Of a DNA stretch of 5,746 nucleotides, positions 1 through 5,582 are shown piece after piece. Positions within the stretch are counted from its first letter, which is position 1; each line of letters begins with the position of its first letter. The stretch spans positions 1-5,746 of the forward strand of contig JAPSKJ010000157.1 in the NCBI GenBank assembly GCA_031177735.1. Direction: 5' to 3'. Below the pieces are notes generated by a model. That model worked only from the letters and a program-made list of their open reading frames with translations, ran no database searches and was not told where the DNA came from. The position numbers were made by a program, and so were the translations under genes. This DNA is from Nocardioides sp. (GTDB lineage Bacteria; Actinomycetota; Actinomycetes; Propionibacteriales; Nocardioidaceae).

Positions 1-272
1 GCGGCGTAGGCGTTGCGGACGGCGGCGAGCAGGTAGGCCCGGAACGAGACGGTCGGGCCGCCCCCGTCCCGCATCACCTCCAGGATCCGCGCGAACGCCT
101 CGGCGACCAGGTCGTCGGCCGTGACCCCATCGGTGAGGCTGCGGGCGAAGCGCAGCGCCGACGGGCTGTGCCGCCGGTAGAGCTCCTCGATCGCGGCGCG
201 GTCCGACGACCGCGCGAGCCGGATCAGGTCCGGGTCCGCCGCGGTGGAGAGTCGGGAGGCCTCCATCGTCAT
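1..272 (-). CDS. Sigma-70 family (ECF-like) RNA polymerase sigma factor, N-terminal part, cut by window edge
   Basis: About 90 N-terminal residues are visible; the C-terminus lies beyond base 1. The protein would direct RNA polymerase to a set of promoters. Residues about 15-90 read as sigma region 2: an LIRLARSSD start helix, AIEELYRRH, then TADDLVAEAFARIL (the region 2.1/2.2 core-binding signature) and FRAYLLAAVRNAY (region 2.3/2.4). Three in-frame ATG codons lie at 281, 272 and 266. I chose 272 because an AGGA sits 8 bases upstream of it, whereas the same AGGA overlaps the ATG at 281. The gene follows the CHAT gene on the same strand after 67 bases, so it may be the last gene of that operon. 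It is clearly a different protein from the sigma factor at 3692-4255. Region 4 and any fused C-terminal domain cannot be seen, so the ECF subgroup is not assignable. Confidence 0.87.
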   Translation of the reverse strand, partial: MTMEASRLSTAADPDLIRLARSSDRAAIEELYRRHSPSALRFARSLTDGVTADDLVAEAFARILEVMRDGGGPTVSFRAYLLAAVRNAYA

Positions 273-295
273 CGACGGCATCCTGTCCCGGACGC

Positions 296-340
296 GCGCA
301 GACCGGTGCGGAACGACGGGAGCGGGGCCGACGTCTGCGC
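296..340. repeat. Long-loop inverted repeat between CHAT gene and downstream sigma gene
   Basis: GCGCAGAC at 296-303 is perfectly complementary to GTCTGCGC at 333-340, giving 8-bp arms around a 29-base loop. The right arm touches the last base of the CHAT stop codon and the left arm ends 15 bases before the first possible start of the next sigma gene. There is no T-tract, so it does not look like a standard intrinsic terminator. It could be an attenuator, a processing site or chance in GC-rich DNA. Confidence 0.3.
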
Positions 341-3090
341 TATCGCTGCGAGCACGCGAGCTGCTCCATCAAGAACGCGCGGAGCTCCTCGTCCACGGGT
401 CGGGGACGCTCGCCGCGGACACAGGTGGGCTCGGCGAGGGCGTATCCGGGCGCGGCGACGTAGCGGAAGGACCCCCAGAAGTACGGGTGCGGGTGAGCCG
501 CCGCCACCTGCCGCCGGGCCGCCTCGAGCGCTGCCTGCGGACTCTGCCCGGCGTCGATGCGACGGTAGAAGTGCGTCATCAGCTCGGCCGTCGCGGCGTC
601 GTCCACGGACCAGCTGGCCGCCACCACCCCCCGGGCACCGGCCGCCAGGCACGCCCACACCAGCCCGGTGGGCTCCACGCCGCTGCCCGCGTGCACGCCG
701 GCCGCACAGGCGCTGAGCACGACCACGGCCCCACGCAGGTCGGTGGCCGCGAGCCGGCGGGCGGTGAGCCTGCCGTCGGCCAGCAGCAGGCTGGAATCCA
801 GGGGGTTCCCCGGGTCGGACCGGCCGTGGCAGGCGATGTGGACCACGGCCCGCCCGGGTGCTCGCGCCGCGAGCACCTCGGAGGTGGCGTCGCCGTCGAG
901 GTAGAGCTCCACGCCGTGCGCCGCGTCCTGGATGGCCCTGCCCTCCTCCGCGATCGCCGGCGCGTCGCGATCCGAGGCCGCCAGCACGAGCACGCCCTCG
1001 CCTGGCGCCACAGCGGGCGCCGGAGCGGCCGCCAGACCGGGCGCGAACGCGACGGCGTCGGGTCGGCGGGAGTGCCGGATGGCAGGCAGCGCCTCGAACG
1101 GCACGTCGTTGAGGTGCTCGTGACCGACGATCAGCAGGGGCCCGTCGTCGTCGTCACCCTCGAGGAGGTCCGCGATCAGGTCGGCGACCGGCGCCACGAG
1201 CACCCTCTCGAGCCCGGACAGACTGGGCGAGTCGGTGGGCAGGCCGGCCGGCGCGGCCACGGCGAGGGCGCACTCCTGGTGCCACCCGCGCAACAGCTCG
1301 CGGCTGTGCCGTCCCGCGGCGGGCAGGCGGCGGGCGCTGACCTGCCCGTCCCGCAGGACGAACGCCAGCACGTCGTCGCCGTGCACGTGGAAGTCGAGGA
1401 CCGGGCGCTCGGGGACACGCGGCAGAGTGGGCCGCCGGCTCCGCCGCCGACGGCGGCGAACGGACTCGCCCTGCGCCAGGAGCGCGTCGACCAGCCCCGC
1501 TGCGTCGGCGGCGTCGCCCGCCCCCGACGGGCGGGCCGGCGCGGCGACGCGCTCGAAGAGCCGCAGCTTCGCGGTGCTCGCCCACTGCCACGCCTCCACG
1601 GTGGCGGCGTGGCCGCCGTGCTCGAGCAGTCCGTCGACCAGCTCGGCCTCCACTGCGCCGAGAACGGCCTGGGCGACCCCCGGGCCGTGGCTGTCGGGAT
1701 CCCGGTCCCAGGCGCGGCCGATCTCGGCGGTGCGGCGCAGCTCCTCCAGCGCCGCCAGAAGCTCACCGTCACGCCGCTGCAGGCGGGCCCGGCGGAGGCC
1801 GAGCTCGAGACGCATCTCCGGCACCGCGAGCATCGCTGGGCTTCGCGAGGCCGCGACGAGGTGGTCCCGGGCAGCCCGTGGGTCGGTTGCGACGTCGCTG
1901 AGGAGCAGGTGCGCGGAGGCGGTGAGCACAGGCCCGGCGCTCGATCCACCAGCAGCGACCAGCCGGCCGCACAGCTCGGTGACCAGGTCGTGGTCACCGC
2001 GGTGCAGTGCCACCCTGGCCTGGCTGATCCACGCGGCGCGGCGCAGCTGGAGGGCGCCGTGGGCAGCGAACAGCCGGTCGACCTCCTCGTGGCCGGCGGC
2101 AGCCTCCTCGAGCCGGCCCGCGCGGTGCGAGGCCATGGCCGCAGCCAGGGCGGCGGCTGCGGACCTGATCAGCATCGCGCGTTCGGCGAGCTCCGCCTCG
2201 GCCGCCACCAGCTCGCTGTGCGCCCTGTCCGCGAGACCCCCCTGGAGGAGGACCAGGCCGCGCGCCAGCCGCCCCGCGGCCCGCAGGACCGCGTTCCCGG
2301 CGATGGCGGGCTGGAGGAGGTCGAGCACCTCCAAGGCGGCCGACAGGCGTCCGACCATGCCGAGGGCGGTGGCGCCGTGGAGGGCGGCGAGATCCGCCGC
2401 GTGCCGGTCCCCGGCCGCGCGGAGATGACGGCGTGCGCGGGTGAGCTCGGCGAGTGCCTGGTGAGCGACCCCGTCGACCAGCAGCGCACGCCCGCGTCCG
2501 AGATGGACCCGACCCACCCCGTGGTCATCCCCCAACGCCCGGAAGAGGTTCTCCGCGAGGGTGTAGGACGCCATCCCACGGTCCTGCTCGCCACGGAAGG
2601 TCTGCGCCTCACCGATCAGCCGGTAGGCGGTCGCGTGGAGCCGTGCCCGCGCGTCCTCCTCGCAGGCGTGCTCGGGGTGCTGACTGAGCAGCTCCACCAC
2701 TCGCTGCGCCACGGTGAGCGCCTCGACCAGCTCTCCCAGCTCGATCAGCACAGCCACCCGACCGAGCACCGCCCGCTGGGCGAGCACCTGCTCCCCGACC
2801 GCGGTCCACGCACGGTGGGCCAGCCGGAAGTGGGCCAGGGCTTCGTGCAGTCGTCCCTGGGCGGCGGCCAGCTCGCCGCGCAGCTGCCGCACGACCGCTC
2901 GTGACCTCTGGTCCGACACCCCGGTGAGGAGCTGATCGGCCCGTTCGAGCAGCTCTGCGCATCCCGCCGGATCCCGGGTCACCAGGTCCTCGGCGTCCTC
3001 GAGCAACCTGTCCAGGGAGCCGAGGTCGTCGTCGCGACCGAGCGGAGGGGTCGTGGCGCGGTCGTCGTGCTGCGACCTCACCACGCTCAC
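340..3090 (-). CDS. TPR-CHAT protein, putative caspase-like cysteine protease
   Basis: The protein has 916 residues and no signal peptide or membrane segment, so it is probably cytosolic. Residues about 25-515 are alpha-helical repeats of TPR type, rich in Ala, Leu and Arg (for example AAQGRLHEALAHFRLAHRAW near 75-95). An Arg-rich linker (R545-R550, S551, R552, R553) leads to a CHAT domain at about 560-880. The domain has the LNDVPFEALP element (660-669), HIACHG with the likely catalytic His755, and VLSAC with the likely catalytic Cys795. It ends in the conserved helix and HPYFWGSFRYVA segment, so both dyad residues are present. CHAT is a separase/caspase-clan peptidase family, and TPRs usually bind partners or regulate the protease. 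Translation starts at a GTG overlapping the upstream stop codon (GTGA) with no evident Shine-Dalgarno sequence, pointing to translational coupling. The substrate is unknown; the adjacent anti-sigma-like protein is the obvious candidate. Proteolytic activity is inferred from the motifs. Confidence 0.93.
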   Translation of the reverse strand: MSVVRSQHDDRATTPPLGRDDDLGSLDRLLEDAEDLVTRDPAGCAELLERADQLLTGVSDQRSRAVVRQLRGELAAAQGRLHEALAHFRLAHRAWTAVGEQVLAQRAVLGRVAVLIELGELVEALTVAQRVVELLSQHPEHACEEDARARLHATAYRLIGEAQTFRGEQDRGMASYTLAENLFRALGDDHGVGRVHLGRGRALLVDGVAHQALAELTRARRHLRAAGDRHAADLAALHGATALGMVGRLSAALEVLDLLQPAIAGNAVLRAAGRLARGLVLLQGGLADRAHSELVAAEAELAERAMLIRSAAAALAAAMASHRAGRLEEAAAGHEEVDRLFAAHGALQLRRAAWISQARVALHRGDHDLVTELCGRLVAAGGSSAGPVLTASAHLLLSDVATDPRAARDHLVAASRSPAMLAVPEMRLELGLRRARLQRRDGELLAALEELRRTAEIGRAWDRDPDSHGPGVAQAVLGAVEAELVDGLLEHGGHAATVEAWQWASTAKLRLFERVAAPARPSGAGDAADAAGLVDALLAQGESVRRRRRRSRRPTLPRVPERPVLDFHVHGDDVLAFVLRDGQVSARRLPAAGRHSRELLRGWHQECALAVAAPAGLPTDSPSLSGLERVLVAPVADLIADLLEGDDDDGPLLIVGHEHLNDVPFEALPAIRHSRRPDAVAFAPGLAAAPAPAVAPGEGVLVLAASDRDAPAIAEEGRAIQDAAHGVELYLDGDATSEVLAARAPGRAVVHIACHGRSDPGNPLDSSLLLADGRLTARRLAATDLRGAVVVLSACAAGVHAGSGVEPTGLVWACLAAGARGVVAASWSVDDAATAELMTHFYRRIDAGQSPQAALEAARRQVAAAHPHPYFWGSFRYVAAPGYALAEPTCVRGERPRPVDEELRAFLMEQLACSQR

Positions 3091-3695
3091 CGGAGCCGCA
3101 GGTCGAGAGCCATGCGGACGCGTCGGGAGTCCTCGGTGATCCGAAGCTCATCGACGTCCTCGGGCACACCGAGCAGCTCGAAGGTGCCCGACGGCCCGAT
3201 GTGACTGGCCCGCACGGGTCCGACCGGCCCCACCAACCAGACGTCGGCGCGGGTCTGGGCGGTGAACGGCGCGATCATGCCGCGCAGGTCCACCCGACCG
3301 GAGCCGGCCGGTGCGATCTCCAGCACGAGGCGCAGGTCACCGCAGTCGAAGGCCAGGTGCGCCACCTCGCCGACCGCACCGGCGCCGGCGCGGACACCGG
3401 CTGCGGCCTGTGGGAGACGGGTGTCGTAGAGCAGCTCAGCGTCGCGCCAGCCCTCCGCTGCGTGCGGCGCCACTGCTGCCGGGAAGAGCGCGCGCAGTCG
3501 TTCGCTGAGGTCAGCGGGCGGCGCCACGAGTGGCAGCAGGCGTGCGTCGTGGTGGAACTGCCGGATCCAGTCGACGGTGGTGCGTGTCTCGGCGTCGGCG
3601 TGCGCCACCAGGTCGGCGACGTCGCTCGCCGTGTCGCGGTCGAGGCGACCCTCCACCCAGTCGAGGAGCACCGTGAAGGTGAGCCGCGTGCTCAT
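3087..3695 (-). CDS. Putative soluble anti-sigma-like regulator
   Basis: The protein has 202 residues and lies between an ECF sigma gene and a TPR-CHAT gene. Residues about 8-72 are helical (LLDWVEGRLDRDTASDVADL, then VDWIRQFHHD and LSERLRALF), similar in layout to the sigma-binding helices of anti-sigma factors. The usual HxxxCxxC zinc motif is absent, the only Cys is C118, and no transmembrane segment is seen. Residues about 110-202 look beta-rich (VAHLAFDCGDLRLVLEIAP, GRVDLRGMIAP, GTFELLGVPEDVDELRI), resembling a carboxypeptidase-regulatory or Ig-like sandwich; that fold call is from pattern only. The ATG overlaps the sigma stop codon (ATGA) and has an AGGGGA Shine-Dalgarno sequence 7 bases upstream. 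Its own stop overlaps the CHAT start (GTGA). By position and layout it probably holds the upstream sigma factor and could be the CHAT target. Sigma binding is not proved by sequence. Confidence 0.75.
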   Translation of the reverse strand: MSTRLTFTVLLDWVEGRLDRDTASDVADLVAHADAETRTTVDWIRQFHHDARLLPLVAPPADLSERLRALFPAAVAPHAAEGWRDAELLYDTRLPQAAAGVRAGAGAVGEVAHLAFDCGDLRLVLEIAPAGSGRVDLRGMIAPFTAQTRADVWLVGPVGPVRASHIGPSGTFELLGVPEDVDELRITEDSRRVRMALDLRLR

Positions 3696-4255
3696 CGGCC
3701 GGTCCCCTGTCCACGCGCGGCGCCGGTCGGCGCCTCCTCGACCAGGATCTGCCGCAGCTTGTCGAGACAGCGGCCGCGCAGCGGCCCGATGCCGCCGATC
3801 GAGCGGTCGAGCCGGCGGGCGATCTCGGCGTAGCTGGGCTCCTCGGCGTCCAGGTAGAGCCACTGCAGCAGCTCGCGGCAGGTGCCGCCCAGCACGGCGA
3901 GGGCGTCGTGCAGATCGACGACCGCCTCCCAGCCGGCATGGGGGTCCTCGACGGACTCGGGAGCGTGCTCCAGCGGGATGGAGCGGCGGCTGAGGTTGCG
4001 CACGCGCCAGGACTGACGCCGGGCCACGGTCATCAGCCACGAGGCGAGCCGGTCCTCCTCGAGGATCTTGTCCAGGCTGTCGATCAACGCCACGAACGTA
4101 CTCTGCGTGACGTCGGCGGCGTCCTCGGCCGACAGGCCGTTGCGCAGGGCGACGGAGTAGACCAACCGCTCGTAGCGGGAGACCAGCAGGTCCCAGGCGC
4201 GGCCGTCGCGGTGGCGACAGCGCTCCAGCAGCTCCGCATCCGTCGGTTGGGCCAT
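3692..4255 (-). CDS. ECF-type RNA polymerase sigma factor
   Basis: This is a 187-residue sigma factor with regions 2 and 4 only, the normal ECF size. Region 2 covers about residues 20-87: WDLLVSRYERLVYSVAL, then AEDAADVTQSTFVALIDSL (2.1/2.2) and ASWLMTVARRQSWRVRN (2.3/2.4). Region 4 covers about 122-172 with LLQWLYLDAEEPSYAEIARR and a recognition-helix segment containing SIGGIGPLRGRCLDKLR. It would recruit RNA polymerase to dedicated promoters, possibly including its own. I chose the ATG at 4255 because MAQPTDAELLERCRHRDG is the expected family N-terminus, although no Shine-Dalgarno sequence precedes it. A TTG at 4333 is in frame and would add 26 residues of low family likeness; it has GGGGA 6 bases upstream and remains possible. 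It is the first gene of the operon and its stop overlaps the next start by four bases. Confidence 0.92.
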   Translation of the reverse strand: MAQPTDAELLERCRHRDGRAWDLLVSRYERLVYSVALRNGLSAEDAADVTQSTFVALIDSLDKILEEDRLASWLMTVARRQSWRVRNLSRRSIPLEHAPESVEDPHAGWEAVVDLHDALAVLGGTCRELLQWLYLDAEEPSYAEIARRLDRSIGGIGPLRGRCLDKLRQILVEEAPTGAARGQGTGR

Positions 4256-4325
4256 GGGCCGGCCGCGTGAGCTGAGCTCGACGACCTCGGCGAGAGCTTG
4301 TGGCTCAGGTTCGCTGTGTGCGCGC

Positions 4326-4354
4326 AGTATCAACGTTCATCCCCATGAAGTCGG
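4326..4354 (-). promoter_or_regulatory. Candidate housekeeping-type promoter for the sigma operon
   Basis: On the minus strand GATACT (4331-4326) is a good -10 hexamer for GC-rich DNA. CCGACT (4354-4349) lies 17 bases upstream and matches TTGACA at three of six positions, so the -35 is weak. Transcription would start near 4319, leaving a leader of about 64 bases before the ATG at 4255. The -35 falls inside one copy of a direct repeat, which would suit activator control. The pattern is short and could be chance. Confidence 0.3.
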
Positions 4355-4430
4355 ACGGCCCAGGGCCGCGCACGGGCACGCGGAGCAGCGTGTCTGTGCG
4401 CGAGAGTCCCCTGGTCCGCAAAAGTCGGAC
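4348..4430. repeat. 9-bp direct repeat AAGTCGGAC, two copies
   Basis: AAGTCGGAC occurs at 4348-4356 and again at 4422-4430, exactly 74 bases apart, about seven helical turns. On the minus strand both read GTCCGACTT; the downstream copy overlaps the candidate -35 of the sigma operon and the other is part of a dyad. Paired sites on the same DNA face would fit a regulator binding twice, but nothing identifies one. Confidence 0.35.
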
Positions 4431-4443
4431 CGACCGGCCGGTC
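4413..4443. repeat. Composite dyad: GGTCCG/CGGACC hairpin next to a 12-bp palindrome
   Basis: GGTCCG (4413-4418) and CGGACC (4426-4431) form a 6-bp stem around a 7-base loop, immediately followed by the perfect palindrome GACCGGCCGGTC at 4432-4443. It could be an operator or structured RNA upstream of the sigma operon. GC-rich DNA produces such palindromes by chance, so confidence in a function is low although the symmetry itself is exact. Confidence 0.35.
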
Positions 4444-4460
4444 ACGCGTCCCCGAGCGCG

Positions 4461-4480
4461 CCATGACGAGGTGGTCATGG
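4461..4480. promoter_or_regulatory. 20-bp perfect dyad (7-6-7), candidate operator
   Basis: CCATGAC at 4461-4467 and GTCATGG at 4474-4480 are perfectly inverted around the 6-base spacer GAGGTG. Length, spacing and the less GC-extreme arms look like a binding site for a dimeric regulator. It lies about 205 bases upstream of the sigma start codon and about 100 bases beyond the galE stop. The cognate protein is unknown; no transcriptional repressor gene is present in the window. Confidence 0.35.
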
Positions 4481-4517
4481 AAGAGACGCACCAGCGCGCG
4501 CACGCTTACGGAGTTTC

Positions 4518-4531
4518 AGGAACAATTTCCT
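4518..4531. repeat. Short inverted repeat AGGAA-N4-TTCCT
   Basis: AGGAA (4518-4522) and TTCCT (4527-4531) pair around CAAT, inside the most AT-rich part of the gap, 47-60 bases after the galE stop. It could be a weak hairpin in the galE 3' end or a protein-binding site. The 5-bp stem is too small and lacks a following T-tract for a confident terminator call. Confidence 0.25.
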
Positions 4532-4577
4532 CGGGGCCGGTTGCCGCGCCACCTGATGGACAAGAGGACGCCTCGTA

Positions 4578-5582
4578 TCACTCGTAGCCGAGCACCCTGA
4601 CCCGGTGCCTGCTCCAGGCCAGCGCCGAGTCGATCGCCTCCTCCAGGCTGAGCTCGGTGCGCCAGCCGAGGAGCGCGGCCGCACGGTCGGCGTTGGCGTA
4701 GGCACCGACGGCATCGCCGGGTCGGGACGGCCCCTCGGCCACCGGCACCGGCCGACCCACCACGCGCTGGAAGGCGTCGACCAGCTCCCGCACGGTCACG
4801 CCCCGACCGGTGCCGAGGTTCATCACCACCGACGGCGTTCCGGCCTCGGTGATGACGGAGTCGAACCGCTCGACGGCCCGCACGTGCGCCCGGGCGATGT
4901 CCCACACGTGCACGTAGTCGCGCAGGCCGGTGCCGTCGCGCGTCGGGAGGTCGGTGCCGGTGATCATGAAGGAGTCCCGCTGCCCGTTGGCGGCCATCAC
5001 CAGCTGGCCGAGCACGTGGCTGGGCTCCTTGGCGTAGACCCCCGACCGCAGCCACGGATCCGAGCCCATCGGGTTGAAGTAGCGCAGGATCACCGCGCGC
5101 AGGTCGCTCGCGGAGGCGCAGTCGGCGAGCACCTGCTCCATCATCAGCTTGGTCCGGGCGTACGGCGAGGCCGGAGCGAGCGGGTCCTCCTCACGGACCT
5201 CGAAGCTCGGCGTCGTGGCGTAGAGGCTGGCCGAGGAGGAGAACAGCACGCGGTGCACGCCCAGGGCGGTGAGCTCGTCGAAGAGCTCCAGCGACTTCGC
5301 GACGTTGTCGCGGTAGTAGGCGTAGGGCTGCGCCACGGACTCCGGCACCACGATCCGTGCCGCCATGTGGATCACGGCGCCGAGGTCGGGATGGTCGCTG
5401 ACGATGCGGCGCAGCAGGGCGCGGTCGCCGACGTCCCCGCGGTAGAAGATGCGGTCGCCCACGAAGGCGAGCGGCCCGGTGAGCAGGGAGTCGAGCACGA
5501 CCGGAACATGCCCCGCACGCTCCAGCGCGGTGCACGTCGTCGAGCCGATGTAGCCGGCACCGCCGGTGACGAGGACCTTCAT
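4578..5582 (-). CDS. galE: UDP-glucose 4-epimerase (GalE-type, extended SDR)
   Basis: The 334-residue protein has the usual GalE length. It interconverts UDP-glucose and UDP-galactose (or related UDP-sugars) in the cytosol with bound NAD. The N-terminal Rossmann motif is TGGAGYIG (6-13). The catalytic set is FSSSASLY (Ser 115-117) with YARTK (Tyr141, Lys145). Further GalE signatures are RYFNPMGSDP (167-176), DGTGLRDYVHVWD (216-228) and RPGD (287-290). The start is the ATG at 5582: the TGGAGYIG motif follows at once, a G-rich Shine-Dalgarno-like run lies 7 bases upstream, and the ATG shares one base with the stop of the sugar transferase gene (TGATG). The overlap implies a common operon supplying UDP-galactose-type precursors for a surface glycan. 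Exact substrate preference (for example UDP-GlcNAc or UDP-arabinose) cannot be read from the sequence. Confidence 0.94.
   Translation of the reverse strand: MKVLVTGGAGYIGSTTCTALERAGHVPVVLDSLLTGPLAFVGDRIFYRGDVGDRALLRRIVSDHPDLGAVIHMAARIVVPESVAQPYAYYRDNVAKSLELFDELTALGVHRVLFSSSASLYATTPSFEVREEDPLAPASPYARTKLMMEQVLADCASASDLRAVILRYFNPMGSDPWLRSGVYAKEPSHVLGQLVMAANGQRDSFMITGTDLPTRDGTGLRDYVHVWDIARAHVRAVERFDSVITEAGTPSVVMNLGTGRGVTVRELVDAFQRVVGRPVPVAEGPSRPGDAVGAYANADRAAALLGWRTELSLEEAIDSALAWSRHRVRVLGYE

Larger units (their letters stand above)
4256..4577. other. Intergenic region between galE and the sigma operon
   Basis: These 322 bases separate the end of the sugar operon from the sigma/CHAT operon. I see no convincing gene on either strand. 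The stretch 4501-4530 is about half A+T, clearly lower in GC than the flanking genes. The region contains several short dyads, a 9-bp direct repeat and a candidate promoter, each listed separately. No strong hairpin plus T-tract terminator follows galE: the nearest hairpin, GAGG/CCTC at 4564-4574, has a 4-bp stem, and read-through into the sigma operon cannot be excluded. Confidence 0.75.

Noticed and set aside
244..2904. An 886-codon open frame on the plus strand, opposite the CHAT gene
   Set aside because: It is an antisense mirror of a long GC-rich coding region. The product is low-complexity, rich in Arg, Gly and Pro, with no recognisable domain, while the minus-strand frame encodes clear TPR and CHAT motifs.
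3201..3833. A 210-codon plus-strand open frame opposite the anti-sigma-like and sigma genes
   Set aside because: It spans two well-supported minus-strand genes joined by an ATGA overlap, and its composition is typical of antisense GC-rich frames.
4305..4478. A 57-residue minus-strand frame (start MTTSSWRARG) just upstream of the sigma gene
   Set aside because: It has no Shine-Dalgarno sequence, is Arg-rich and featureless, starts inside the dyad and runs through the candidate promoter. It is probably chance, though a leader peptide is not strictly excluded.
4564..4574. GAGG-ACG-CCTC hairpin just after the galE stop as an intrinsic terminator
   Set aside because: The stem is only 4 bp and no T-tract follows on the minus strand.
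4300..4587. A 95-codon plus-strand frame starting at GTG in the galE-sigma gap
   Set aside because: It has no good ribosome binding site, overlaps the galE end, shows no recognisable motif and overlays the dyads and candidate promoter.
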